Origin: Roseivivax lentus | Lineage (GTDB): Bacteria > Pseudomonadota > Alphaproteobacteria > Rhodobacterales > Rhodobacteraceae | Assembly: GCF_900156805.1 (NCBI RefSeq) | Contig: NZ_FTOQ01000001.1 | Location: 62,001 to 126,000 of the forward strand | Length of the DNA stretch: 64,000 nucleotides | Reading direction: 5' to 3' | Shown: positions 56,272 through 64,000 of the stretch, piece by piece | Numbering within the stretch: position 1 is the stretch's first letter | Layout of the letters: each line of letters starts with the position of its first letter | Notes under the pieces: model-generated | The model's input: the letters and a program-made list of their open reading frames with translations, nothing else | What the model was told of the DNA's origin: nothing | The model's database searches: none | Made by a program: the position numbers and the translations under genes

Positions 56272-57498
56272 GTGAGCTTTCTCAAGGAAAACGCGCCATG
56301 GCTAGCGGCGGGAATGCTTCTGACGTTCCTGTCGAGTTTCGGCCAGACCTTCTTCATCTCGATCTTCGCGGGCGAGATACGCGCCGCCTTCTCGCTCAGC
56401 CATGGCGATTGGGGCGCGGTCTATGCCATGGGCACCATGCTGTCGGCGGTGACGATGATCTGGGCGGGCGCGCTGACCGATCGGTTTCGCAGCCGCGCAC
56501 TCGGCACCGCGGTCCTGGTGGCGCTGGCGCTGGCCTGCCTGATGATGGCGTGGAACAAGATCGCGCTTCTCCTGCCGCTGTCGATCTTTTTTCTCAGGCT
56601 GTTCGGGCAGGGCATGACCAGCCATATCGCCCTTGCCTCCATGTCGCGCTGGTTCCTCGCCACGCGCGGGCGCGCGCTCAGCATCGCGAGCCTCGGCGTC
56701 ACGGTCGGCAACGCGCTGGTGCCGGTTGTCTTCGTGGCGCTCATGGCGATCTACGATTGGCGCACGCTGTGGGTGCTGGCCGCATTCATCGCGCTGGCGG
56801 GGATTCCCGTGCTGGTGCTGCTTCTGCGCCGGGAGCGCACGCCGCAAAGCATGTCGGCGGACAACGTGGCCGCGCTGGGCATGTCGGGCCGCCACTGGAC
56901 CCGCGTCGACGTGCTGCGTCACCCGCTGTTCTGGATGATGATCCCGGCGCTGGTCGGTCCGCCCGCCTGGGGCACGGCGTTCTTCTTCCAGCAGGTCCAT
57001 TTCGTCGAGGTGAAGGGCTGGGCACTGATCGAGCTGGTGGCGTGGCTGCCGCTCTTCACCGCGGTGACGGTGGGGGCGATGCTGCTTTCGGGATGGGCCA
57101 TCGACCGGTTCGGCGTCGCCCGGGTGTTCCCGATGTGGCTGCTGCCGGCCGCCGCGTCCTTTGCGATCTTCGCCATCGCCGCGACGCCGATGCAGGCGGG
57201 GATCGGCTTGATGGTCTTCGCTGTGACGCAGGGCGCGCAAGCCACCCTGCCCTCGGCATTCTGGGCCGAGTTCTACGGCACCCGCCATATCGGCGCGGTC
57301 AAGGCGATGGGAGCTGCGGTCATGGTCACGGGCACGGCGATCGGGCCGGGTGTGACGGGCTACCTGATTGATGCGGGTTTCGGGATCGAGAAGCAATATA
57401 TCGGGATCGCGCTCTACTTCCTTGCCGCTTCGGTCCTGATGATCTTGGGCCTCGCGCGGTATCGCGGCGCGCTCGTCTCAGCGTCGGAAGCGGCGTAG
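56272..57498 (+). CDS. Major facilitator superfamily transporter, substrate unknown
   Basis: The 408-residue protein has about 12 membrane segments, with the MFS loop 2-3 motif GALTDRFRSRALGTAVLVAL and the family-like LASMSRWFLATRGRALSIAS. I start it at GTG 56272 (SFLKENAPWLAAGMLLTFLS follows), 55 bases after bchO; ATG 56314 is possible. The ribosome site is weak. It is unlike the PucC/LhaA members in this window, and I cannot assign a substrate. It is on the same strand as bchO but is not a standard cluster gene. Its last 21 bases overlap the convergent smr gene. Confidence 0.88.
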   Translation: MSFLKENAPWLAAGMLLTFLSSFGQTFFISIFAGEIRAAFSLSHGDWGAVYAMGTMLSAVTMIWAGALTDRFRSRALGTAVLVALALACLMMAWNKIALLLPLSIFFLRLFGQGMTSHIALASMSRWFLATRGRALSIASLGVTVGNALVPVVFVALMAIYDWRTLWVLAAFIALAGIPVLVLLLRRERTPQSMSADNVAALGMSGRHWTRVDVLRHPLFWMMIPALVGPPAWGTAFFFQQVHFVEVKGWALIELVAWLPLFTAVTVGAMLLSGWAIDRFGVARVFPMWLLPAAASFAIFAIAATPMQAGIGLMVFAVTQGAQATLPSAFWAEFYGTRHIGAVKAMGAAVMVTGTAIGPGVTGYLIDAGFGIEKQYIGIALYFLAASVLMILGLARYRGALVSASEAA

Positions 57499-58089
57499 AT
57501 AGACGTAATAGGCGCCGCTGCCGCCGTGACGCAGATGCGCTTCGCTGATCTGCAACACACTGGCCGACAGGGGCGGCATGCGCAGCCATTGCGGCACCTG
57601 CGATTTCAGCACACCCCGGCGGCGCGGCGCGGCGTCATAGGGATCCTCGCGCTGGCCCTTGCCGGTGATGACGAGGACGAGGCGCAGACCCCGCGATTGC
57701 GCGGAATGGATGAAGCCGATGAGCGCCGGATGCGCCCGGTCGAGCGTCATGCCATGCAGGTCGATCCGGGCCTCGGGCTTCAGCTTGCCCCGCTTCATGC
57801 GTGTGAAGGCCTTGGCATCCATCGCCACTGAGTCCCGCGACAGACGCGCGGAGGTGGTTTCCGGCGCGGACCAGGTCGAGGGCCGTTGTGCCGCGCCCTG
57901 CCCCATATCGAAGCGCTCGACCGGCGCGGGCGTCGCGCGTTCCGTTCTGGGCCCGGTCTGCGGCGCCGAAATCGGGTAGGTGGCACCGGCGGGTTTCGCG
58001 AGCTTGCCTTGCGTCTCGAGCTTGCGCGCACTGCCCGCAACCCGGCCCCAAAGCTCAAGCTCCTCGGGGCGCAGTTTCCGCCGGCTCAT
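57478..58089 (-). CDS. Smr-domain protein
   Basis: The 203-residue protein has a basic, disordered N-terminal half (MSRRKLRPEELELWGRVAGS) and a C-terminal Smr domain: ARIDLHGMTLDRAHPALIGF, LRLVLVITGKGQ, and the loop HLRHGGSGAYYVYLRRFRR. DLHG and TGKG are the domain hallmarks. Smr domains act as nucleases on branched DNA or RNA, or in ribosome quality control; the role here is unknown. ATG 58089 overlaps the mltA stop. Its 3' end overlaps the transporter gene by 21 bases in a tail-to-tail arrangement. Confidence 0.93.
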   Translation of the reverse strand: MSRRKLRPEELELWGRVAGSARKLETQGKLAKPAGATYPISAPQTGPRTERATPAPVERFDMGQGAAQRPSTWSAPETTSARLSRDSVAMDAKAFTRMKRGKLKPEARIDLHGMTLDRAHPALIGFIHSAQSRGLRLVLVITGKGQREDPYDAAPRRRGVLKSQVPQWLRMPPLSASVLQISEAHLRHGGSGAYYVYLRRFRR

Positions 58090-59135
58090 AGCGTCGGGTC
58101 GGGCAGAAGCGCGTAGGCCCGCTGGATCGGAAGCAGCACGAACATCTGGCCCGGATCCTTGAGCGTTCCCGCCCATTTGCCCGCATCAGCACCGGTACCG
58201 GCAAAGATATCGGCCCGCTGCGCACCCTTGATCGCCGATCCGGTATCCTGCGCGATCATCAGCCGCCGCATCGCGTCGCGCCCGTCCTTTTCGATCCAGA
58301 CCGGCGCACCCAGCGGCGTATAGGCGGGATCGACGGCAATCGTCCGCATCGCGGTGATCGAGCGGTTCATCGCCCCGAGCGGGCCTTTATCCGCCGGAAC
58401 CTCGCTCACCTCGCGAAAGAACACGTAGGACGGATTGTGCAGCAGCAACTCTTCGCCCGCGGCGCCGTTCCGGCGCACCCAGTTCTTGATGACCTCGGCC
58501 GAAACCCGATGCGAGGGCAGGATTTCGCGGCGGATCATCTCGACGCCGATGGAGCGGTATTCGTGACCGTTCGAGCCGCCATAGCCCACCCGGATCACAT
58601 CGCTATCGGGCAGCCGGATGCGACCCGACCCCTGGATCTGCAGGAAGAACAGCTCGACCGGATCATCGACCCAGGCGATCTCGAGCCCGCGACCCTGCAT
58701 GACGTCCGATGTCAGGATTTCGCTTCGTGACAGCCATTGGCCGGCTTCGCGCGCCTCGGGCGGCATCTTGTAGACCGGCCAGCGGTACTTGCCGCCGGGA
58801 TGGCGGGCGCCGTCCAGTTCAGGCTCGAAATAGCCGGTGAACAGCGCGCCCGGCGCGCCATGGGTGATGCGCACCGGACGGAAGAACAGCTCGAAGAAGG
58901 CGCGCGGTTCGGGATCGTCCCGGGCGGCGCGGCAGAGGGCGCGCCAATCGGGGTCCTTCAGGTCGCGGCAGGTTTCGAGGAACGCGGTCAGGGCGGCGCC
59001 GTGATCGTCGTCCGCCCAGCCTTCCAGCGCGTCGAAATCGAGGATTTCGTAGACGGGTCCGTCGTCCGAAGCGCGGGTCGGATCGGGTGCCATCAGCGTC
59101 ACCCCCAATATTATCGCCAGAAGGCGCCGGATCAT
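58086..59135 (-). CDS. mltA: Membrane-bound lytic murein transglycosylase A
   Basis: MltA cleaves peptidoglycan to 1,6-anhydro-muropeptides. The 349 residues begin with a signal peptide (MIRRLLAIILGVTLMAP). They contain FTGYFEPELDGARHPGGKYR, WVDDPVELFFLQIQGSGRIR and a C-terminal 3D domain with the Asp residues of MIAQDTGSAIKGAQRADIFA. No clear lipobox Cys follows the signal, so it may be soluble in the periplasm. It overlaps smr and the Tim44-like gene by four bases each. Confidence 0.95.
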   Translation of the reverse strand: MIRRLLAIILGVTLMAPDPTRASDDGPVYEILDFDALEGWADDDHGAALTAFLETCRDLKDPDWRALCRAARDDPEPRAFFELFFRPVRITHGAPGALFTGYFEPELDGARHPGGKYRWPVYKMPPEAREAGQWLSRSEILTSDVMQGRGLEIAWVDDPVELFFLQIQGSGRIRLPDSDVIRVGYGGSNGHEYRSIGVEMIRREILPSHRVSAEVIKNWVRRNGAAGEELLLHNPSYVFFREVSEVPADKGPLGAMNRSITAMRTIAVDPAYTPLGAPVWIEKDGRDAMRRLMIAQDTGSAIKGAQRADIFAGTGADAGKWAGTLKDPGQMFVLLPIQRAYALLPDPTL

Positions 59136-59791
59136 TCGCTCGTGGCGATAAGCTGCCAGTTCGGGTCGTCGCTGCCCATGCGGCGCGCATAGGTCCAGAC
59201 GTCGCGCTGGCGCTTGATCTTCGTCGGGCTGCCCTCGACCAGCGTGCCTTCCTGATCGTAGACCGCGAAGGTCAGCTCACCCATGTAGCGCACCGTGAGT
59301 TCGGCCTCGTTGGTCTCGGGATCGAGCGTGGCTTCCTGGAGCGTCGTCTCGCGCACACCAACGAATTCGGCCTCGACGGTCAGGCCCTGCTCCTCGCGCT
59401 GGGCGATGCCGGCGGCGAAGGATTCGAATACTTCCTCATCCAGGAAGGGCCGCAGATCCTCGATCTCGCCCTTCTCGTATCCCATCAGGATCATCTCGTA
59501 GGCGCCGCGTGCGCCACCCAGGAATTCACCGACCGAGAAGGACGGCTCGATCCGCTTCATCTCGGCCAGGGCCTTCGCCGCGTCGGAATCCTCGGGCACA
59601 TGGTCCACGATATCGGGGTCCGGACCACCCTCGATCACCTCGAAGCCGCGGCGATCGGGCGCAGGGACGCCGTCCGGTTGTGAGGGAGGCTTTTCGAAGC
59701 CCTCGCGCGTTCCCAGCACGTTTTTCAATCGCAGGATCAGGAAAACCGCAATTCCTGCGAGCACAAGTAGCTGTAGAATGGGCGAATTCAT
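59132..59791 (-). CDS. Tim44-like domain protein (TimA)
   Basis: The 219-residue protein has an N-terminal membrane anchor (MNSPILQLLVLAGIAVFLIL), an acidic linker, and a C-terminal Tim44-like domain with FSVGEFLGGARGAYEMILMG and LRPFLDEEVFESFAAGIAQR. Bacterial Tim44 relatives (TimA in Caulobacter) sit at the inner membrane; their exact job is unclear. It lies in an alphaproteobacterial order with mltA and smr. The start ATG 59791 is set by the membrane anchor. Confidence 0.92.
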   Translation of the reverse strand: MNSPILQLLVLAGIAVFLILRLKNVLGTREGFEKPPSQPDGVPAPDRRGFEVIEGGPDPDIVDHVPEDSDAAKALAEMKRIEPSFSVGEFLGGARGAYEMILMGYEKGEIEDLRPFLDEEVFESFAAGIAQREEQGLTVEAEFVGVRETTLQEATLDPETNEAELTVRYMGELTFAVYDQEGTLVEGSPTKIKRQRDVWTYARRMGSDDPNWQLIATSE

Positions 59792-59897
59792 GGGACCTCT
59801 CGGGTGAGCCTGTAGAACCTGTCTCTTTGGGTTCCTATGTAGGCATGGCAGGTGCCCAAGTCCACTGATGCGGGGAAACCCGGGAAAGGAATTACCG

Positions 59898-60428
59898 ATG
59901 TGGCTTCTCGTGGCGTTTATCGGCGTGCCGCTGATCGAAATCGCTCTGTTCATCCAGGTGGGCGGGCTGATCGGCCTCTGGCCGACGCTTCTGATCGTCG
60001 TGCTGACGGCCATGCTGGGCACGTATCTCGTCCGGTCGCAGGGTGCGCTGGCGCTGTCCGAGCTGAGATCGTCCTTCAACGATCTGCGCGATCCGACCGA
60101 GCCCCTGGCGCATGGCGCGATGATTCTGATCGCGGGGGCGCTTCTGCTGACGCCGGGATTCTTCACCGATGCGGTGGGCTTCGCGCTGCTGACGCCGCCG
60201 TTCCGGCGCGCCGCCATCGCCTATGCGCGGAAGCACGTGAAGGTCGAGCGGTTCGAGATGGGCGGACAGGCCCGCCGGGGCCCGGGACACGATCCGCGCG
60301 CGGGGCAGGGGCCCGGGCCGCACAAATCCCCGCCGCGGGACGGCGACGTGATCGAGGGCGAGTATGTCGAGGTGGACCCGTCGAAGCGCCCGACCCATCC
60401 CGGCAACTCCGGATGGACCAAGCATTGA
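59898..60428 (+). CDS. fxsA: FxsA-family membrane protein
   Basis: FxsA is a small inner-membrane protein, first known for relieving phage T7 exclusion; its normal role is not established. The 176 residues have about four membrane segments (MWLLVAFIGVPLIEIALFIQ; GLWPTLLIVVLTAMLGTYLV), the family loop LSELRSSFNDLRDPTEPLAH, and a polar Gly/Pro-rich tail. ATG 59898 has AAAGGA eight bases upstream, better than ATG 59868. Its promoter would lie in the 106-bp divergent gap with the Tim44-like gene. Confidence 0.92.
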   Translation: MWLLVAFIGVPLIEIALFIQVGGLIGLWPTLLIVVLTAMLGTYLVRSQGALALSELRSSFNDLRDPTEPLAHGAMILIAGALLLTPGFFTDAVGFALLTPPFRRAAIAYARKHVKVERFEMGGQARRGPGHDPRAGQGPGPHKSPPRDGDVIEGEYVEVDPSKRPTHPGNSGWTKH

Positions 60429-60494
60429 GGTCATGCCGCGCAGTTGGTAAGCGAAACGCAACAGATCTGATCCATTCCTGAAAGGACCGCGTCC

Positions 60495-61013
60495 ATGAGC
60501 GATGCTTCCACAAATGCCGGTGCCGGAAACGGCGCAGCCCAGACCCCCGTCCAGCCCAAGATGAACATCCTCGCGCAATTCATCCGCGACATGTCCTTCG
60601 AGAACGTGCTGGCCCAGAAGGGCGCCAAGGGCGAGACGAAGCCCGACATCCAGGTGCAGGTGAACCTCGACGCGCGCAAGCGGCAGACCGAGGGGCAGTA
60701 CGAGGTGGTGATGAAACTGCACATCACCAACAAGTCGAAGGACTCGGGCGACACGCTGTTCCTGCTCGAGCTCGATTACGCGGGCATCTTCCAGGTCGAG
60801 AACATTCCCGACGAGCAGCTGCATCCCTTCCTGCTGATCGAATGTCCGCGGATGTTGTTCCCGTTCGCGCGCCGGATCGTCGCCGATGTGACCCGCGATG
60901 GCGGCTTCCCGCCCCTGAACCTCGAGACGATCGACTTCATCGCGCTGTACCGGGCCGAATTGCAGCGCCGCCAGCAGGCGCAGGCTGCCGCACCCGCAAC
61001 GGGTCAGGCGTAA
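60495..61013 (+). CDS. secB: Protein-export chaperone SecB
   Basis: SecB keeps precursor proteins unfolded and passes them to SecA. The 172-residue protein contains KMNILAQFIRDMSFENVLAQ, LFLLELDYAGIFQVENIPDE, the segment LLIECPRMLFPFARRIVADV, and TRDGGFPPLNLETIDFIALY, all diagnostic. AAAGGA precedes the ATG. It converges on dnaQ with a single base between stop codons. A terminator-like hairpin for it lies inside the dnaQ 3' end. Confidence 0.97.
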   Translation: MSDASTNAGAGNGAAQTPVQPKMNILAQFIRDMSFENVLAQKGAKGETKPDIQVQVNLDARKRQTEGQYEVVMKLHITNKSKDSGDTLFLLELDYAGIFQVENIPDEQLHPFLLIECPRMLFPFARRIVADVTRDGGFPPLNLETIDFIALYRAELQRRQQAQAAAPATGQA

Positions 61014-61014
61014 G

Positions 61015-61704
61015 TCACAGCTTTCGCCAGAGTGCGTCTTCTCCGAGTTTCTCGACAAAGGCGGCGTGAGCCGCCTTTTCGCTGTCCGTGATCCGCGGGG
61101 GCAGGGGGGTGTCGCGCCGTTTCGGGCGCCAATCCGTCTCTGTTCCTGCGGAACGTGCCCCGGACTGGGCAGTGCTCAGCCCGAAATCGGGCTGCTTGCC
61201 GCCGATCAGCTCAAGATAGACTTCCGCCAGGATCTCGCTGTCCAGAAGCGCGCCATGCAGGGTACGCGAGGAATTGTCGATGTTGAAGCGCCGGCACAAC
61301 GCATCGAGCGAGGCCGGTGAGCCCGGAAATCTGCGCCGCGCGATCTCGAGCGTGTCGATGGCCTGATCCCAGGGCAGGGCGGGGCGTTTGACCCAACGCA
61401 GCTCGGCGTTGAGGAATTTCATGTCGAAGGCCGCGTTGTGGATCACCATCTTCGCATCGCCCACGAAAGCCAGGAAATCGTCGACGATCTTCGCGAAGAC
61501 CGGCTTGTCGCGCAGAAAGTCGTCGCCGAGCCCGTGCACCGCGAAGGCCTCCTGCGGCATGCCGCGTTCGGGATTGATGTATTGGTGATAGGTGCGTCCG
61601 GTGGCGACATGGTTCCACAGCTCGACCGCGCCGATCTCGACGATGCGGTCGCCGCTTTCCGGATCGAAGCCCGTGGTTTCGGTGTCGAGGACGATTTCGC
61701 GCAT
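61015..61704 (-). CDS. dnaQ: DNA polymerase III subunit epsilon
   Basis: DnaQ is the 3'-5' proofreading exonuclease of the replicative polymerase. The 229 residues show the DEDDh motifs: [20 protein letters not shown] (Asp, Glu), [19 protein letters not shown] (Asp) and [18 protein letters not shown] (His, Asp). The C-terminal part after [10 protein letters not shown] is typical for the polymerase-binding tail. It is one base from the secB stop and two bases from coaE. Confidence 0.96.
   Translation of the reverse strand: MREIVLDTETTGFDPESGDRIVEIGAVELWNHVATGRTYHQYINPERGMPQEAFAVHGLGDDFLRDKPVFAKIVDDFLAFVGDAKMVIHNAAFDMKFLNAELRWVKRPALPWDQAIDTLEIARRRFPGSPASLDALCRRFNIDNSSRTLHGALLDSEILAEVYLELIGGKQPDFGLSTAQSGARSAGTETDWRPKRRDTPLPPRITDSEKAAHAAFVEKLGEDALWRKL
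61057..61079 (+). terminator. Intrinsic terminator of secB inside the dnaQ coding region
   Basis: AAAGGCGGC (61057-61065) pairs perfectly with GCCGCCTTT (61070-61078) around GTGA and ends in TTTT. It lies 44 bp past the secB stop, in the last codons of dnaQ. As read on the plus strand it is a canonical Rho-independent terminator. Confidence 0.8.
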
Positions 61705-61706
61705 GG

Positions 61707-62291
61707 TCAGAGCCGCTTTCTGATCTCTTCGAGGACAGTGTGCACGTCGGCGCGGGCAGTCTCAAGGTCCGTGGTGCGAATGGTGAAATCCGCGCGGTCG
61801 AGCTTGTCCTGAATGGGCATCTGCTTGTCGAGGATATGCTCGAAATCGGCGGCGCTCATGGTGCCGCGTTCCAGCACGCGGCGGCGCTGCTCCTCGTAGG
61901 GGACGTAGACGCAGGCGGTCATATCCATCTCGGATTGCGCGCCGGTCTCGAAGAGGAGCGGGATGTCGTAGACGGTGATCTCTGCGCGGCTTTTATCAGC
62001 GAAGGCGTCGCGATCCGCGCGCACAAGCGGATGCACGATCCCCTCGATGATCTTCAGCGCCTCGGGTCGAGTCGCGATGATCCGGCGCAGGGCATCGCGC
62101 GAGACCGCGCCATCGGCCAGCGCCTCGGGAAATGCCTCGGCAATGGGCGCGACGGCCGCACCTCCGGCGGCATAGAGACGATGCACGGCGGCATCCGCGT
62201 CCCAGATTTCCGCACCTTCCTCGGCAAAAAGCCCTGCGGTCGTGGACTTGCCCATGCCGATGGATCCGGTGAGACCGAGCTTGAAGCTCAT
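61707..62291 (-). CDS. coaE: Dephospho-CoA kinase
   Basis: CoaE phosphorylates dephospho-CoA to coenzyme A. From ATG 62291 the 194 residues contain the P-loop [20 protein letters not shown], the conserved [19 protein letters not shown] and [13 protein letters not shown]. The start overlaps the aroE stop by four bases. The frame is open upstream within aroE, but homology sets the start. Confidence 0.96.
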   Translation of the reverse strand: MSFKLGLTGSIGMGKSTTAGLFAEEGAEIWDADAAVHRLYAAGGAAVAPIAEAFPEALADGAVSRDALRRIIATRPEALKIIEGIVHPLVRADRDAFADKSRAEITVYDIPLLFETGAQSEMDMTACVYVPYEEQRRRVLERGTMSAADFEHILDKQMPIQDKLDRADFTIRTTDLETARADVHTVLEEIRKRL

Positions 62292-63121
62292 GTCAGCACC
62301 GCGGCCCGCGTGGCCTCGTCGACCTCGGGGCGCAGGCCGAACCAGCGCTCGAAACCCGGGACCGCCTGGTGCAGCAGCATGCCGAGGCCATCGACCGTGA
62401 CGCAACCCTGCGCCGCCGCGACCCGCAACAACCGAGTCTCGAGAGGGGTATAGACGAGGTCCGTCACCAATGTGCCGGGGCGCAAACCGTCGAGCGGCAC
62501 GCGCAGTTCGGGCTTTCCGACCATGCCGAGCGACGTCGTGTTCACCAGTGTCGCGGCGTCCTCGAGCACGTTGCCCGCCTGCACCCAATCGACCACCGAG
62601 ACCCGCGTGCCAAGCTCGCGCGCCAGAAGTTCGGCCCGGTGGCGGGTGCGGTTCGTCAGGATGATCCGCGGCACGCCTACTTCGAGAAGCGTGGCGAGCA
62701 CGGCCCGCGCGGCACCGCCGGCGCCGAAGACCACCGCGGGACCCGCTTTCGGCGACCAGTCGGGTGCGGATTGGCGCAGGTTCTCCAGAAACCCGTAGCC
62801 ATCGGTATTATCGGCGTGGATCTTGCCGTCACTGCGGAAGATCAGCGTGTTGGCCGCCCCGATCAGGGTCGCGCGATCGGTCACCAGATCAGCGATGTCC
62901 AGCACCTTTTCCTTGTAGGGAATGGTCACGTTGAGGCCCACGAAACCCAGATGCGGAAGCAGACGCAAGGTCTCCTCGAGCCGGTCCTCCGGCACCTCCA
63001 TCGGGATGTAATGCCCCGGAAGCCCGTATTTCCGCAGCCAGTAGCCGTGCAGGCGGGGAGAGCGGGAATGGGCGATGGGCGCACCGATCACGCCGGCCAA
63101 CGGGATACGCGTGGTGCTCAT
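62288..63121 (-). CDS. aroE: Shikimate dehydrogenase
   Basis: AroE reduces 3-dehydroshikimate with NADPH in aromatic amino acid synthesis. From ATG 63121 the 277 residues contain [36 protein letters not shown] (catalytic Lys), [21 protein letters not shown] and the nucleotide motif [20 protein letters not shown]. It overlaps maf and coaE by four bases each. Confidence 0.97.
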   Translation of the reverse strand: MSTTRIPLAGVIGAPIAHSRSPRLHGYWLRKYGLPGHYIPMEVPEDRLEETLRLLPHLGFVGLNVTIPYKEKVLDIADLVTDRATLIGAANTLIFRSDGKIHADNTDGYGFLENLRQSAPDWSPKAGPAVVFGAGGAARAVLATLLEVGVPRIILTNRTRHRAELLARELGTRVSVVDWVQAGNVLEDAATLVNTTSLGMVGKPELRVPLDGLRPGTLVTDLVYTPLETRLLRVAAAQGCVTVDGLGMLLHQAVPGFERWFGLRPEVDEATRAAVLT

Positions 63122-63717
63122 GTGGGCAGGTCTCCACGGATGACGAGATGGTTGAGAAGCTCCAGAAGCGGCAGACCGAGAATGGCGAAGTGATCGCCGT
63201 GGATCTGGGAAAACAGGCGGACGCCTTCCTCCTCGATCTTGTAGGCGCCGACAGAGTGCTGCGCCGACGCCCAGTTCCGATCGAGATAGGCGTCGATATA
63301 GTCTTCGGACAGGGTCCGCATCGTCAGCCGCACCTGTCCCACATGGCGCCAGACAGGTCGGGCATCCTCGTAGAGAACGGCCGCCGAATGGAGGTGATGG
63401 GTCTGTCCGCTGAACCGGAGCAACTGAGCGCGCGCGGCATCGCGGTCCGGGGGCTTGGCGAAGACCTCGCGGCCCAGCGACAGCACCTGGTCGCAACCGA
63501 GAACAAGCGCGTCCCCCGACCTGTCGGCGATCCGCCGCGCCTTCATCTCGGCCAGCGTGTCGGCCACGTCGCGGGGATGCGCCTCCTCGGCGGCGAGGCT
63601 TTCGCGGACCGCATCCTCGTCGATCCGGGCGGGATCGATTCGAAACGGTACGCCGGCGCGGGCCAGAAGATCGGCCCGGATCTGCGACCCCGACGCGAGG
63701 ACGAGAGGTTTTTTCAT
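63118..63717 (-). CDS. Maf/YceF-type nucleotide pyrophosphatase
   Basis: Maf proteins hydrolyse non-canonical or methylated nucleoside triphosphates and have been linked to septum arrest. The 199 residues contain the N-terminal signature [20 protein letters not shown], the E-x-K motif region [33 protein letters not shown] and the C-terminal [20 protein letters not shown]. It is the first gene of the maf-aroE-coaE-dnaQ run. A near DnaA-box overlaps its start codon. Confidence 0.95.
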   Translation of the reverse strand: MKKPLVLASGSQIRADLLARAGVPFRIDPARIDEDAVRESLAAEEAHPRDVADTLAEMKARRIADRSGDALVLGCDQVLSLGREVFAKPPDRDAARAQLLRFSGQTHHLHSAAVLYEDARPVWRHVGQVRLTMRTLSEDYIDAYLDRNWASAQHSVGAYKIEEEGVRLFSQIHGDHFAILGLPLLELLNHLVIRGDLPT

Positions 63718-64000
63718 GTGGACAATCCAGCGGACAAGATCGGTAGAGGGTGCGTGACGGTTCTGTGAAATATCGCCCGCTCTTGCAAGCTGAGGATGGA
63801 AGGCGCGGTTCTTCCCCGCTGCCGCGCCAATTGTTCGGGTTGTGGAGGGGATAGATCGGATTTCGGGAGAGGCAGGCTTGTACCCGTCCTGTCCGTGCGA
63901 TTGTTCCTAGCCAGGTCTGCGACAGAAATACATGACAAGATATTGATTTCGATGTATTTAATCGTGTTCCCGGAAAACAGGTCGCGAAATGTCCCCGAAG
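63718..64000. other. Right-edge region, no gene recognised
   Basis: These 283 bases upstream of maf hold no convincing coding frame. A 74-codon minus-strand frame (63714-63938) is Ser/Pro/Arg-rich and overlaps maf, so I reject it. The region contains TGTGGACAA at 63717-63725 (one mismatch to a DnaA box) and an AT-rich stretch at about 63927-63965. An ATG at 63989 could open a gene that runs off the window. Confidence 0.4.

Noticed and set aside
63714-63938. 74-codon minus-strand frame upstream of maf
   Set aside because: Composition is Ser/Pro/Arg/Thr-rich as in non-coding GC-rich frames, it overlaps the maf start, and no ribosome site or family pattern is visible.

Overview
The window is a GC-rich stretch of an alphaproteobacterial chromosome from an aerobic anoxygenic phototroph of the Rhodobacteraceae (Roseobacter-type). 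It holds an essentially complete photosynthesis gene cluster (about 10.2-56.2 kb) between a flagellar cluster on the left and a housekeeping cluster on the right. The cyclase gene is the oxygen-dependent acsF, pufC replaces pufX after pufLM, and no bchE, bchJ or puc genes are present. All three fit an organism that makes bacteriochlorophyll a in air. I cannot name the genus.

Left flank (1-10.1 kb, all minus strand): flhA (cut by the window edge), a 709-residue exported protein of unknown function, motA, flgI, flgL, flgK, flgE and motB. 

Photosynthesis cluster, minus-strand block 1 (10.2-26.4 kb): bchF-bchN-bchB-bchH-bchL-bchM-lhaA-puhA-puhB-puhC-small ORF-acsF-puhE-hemA-cycA. It covers most of the route from 5-aminolevulinate to chlorophyllide, plus reaction-centre subunit H, assembly factors and cytochrome c2. 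Plus-strand block (26.7-32.9 kb): aerR/ppaA-ppsR (regulators), then bchG-orf428-bchP-idi (esterification, geranylgeranyl reduction and isoprenoid supply). Minus-strand block 2 (33.1-46.2 kb): crtE-crtF-bchC-bchX-bchY-bchZ-pufQ-pufB-pufA-pufL-pufM-pufC-dxs, the classical superoperon arrangement. Carotenoid block (46.3-52.7 kb): crtD-crtC (+), tspO-crtB-crtI (-), crtA (+), that is, the spheroidene/spheroidenone pathway. Last come bchI-bchD-bchO (+) and an MFS transporter (+).

Right flank (57.5-64 kb): smr, mltA, a Tim44-like gene (-), fxsA, secB (+), dnaQ, coaE, aroE, maf (-). This group is often found near the replication origin in alphaproteobacteria.

Control: I find ten exact TGT-N12-ACA palindromes (the PpsR/CrtJ operator) in the short promoter gaps of the cluster: three between bchF and aerR, one at the start of bchG, three at bchC with an exact 26-bp repeat distance, one between crtE and crtD, and two between crtI and crtA. 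They link PpsR and its antirepressor AerR, encoded in the middle of the cluster, to nearly every operon.

No tRNA, rRNA, CRISPR array, insertion sequence or phage gene was seen. No gap between genes exceeds 300 bases. The largest are bchF-aerR (about 270 bp, operators), the right edge (283 bp, nothing coding recognised), the gap between flhA and the 709-residue gene (200 bp, nothing recognised), dxs-pufC (192 bp, hairpins), puhE-acsF (175 bp, hairpin array) and pufA-pufL (173 bp, hairpins).
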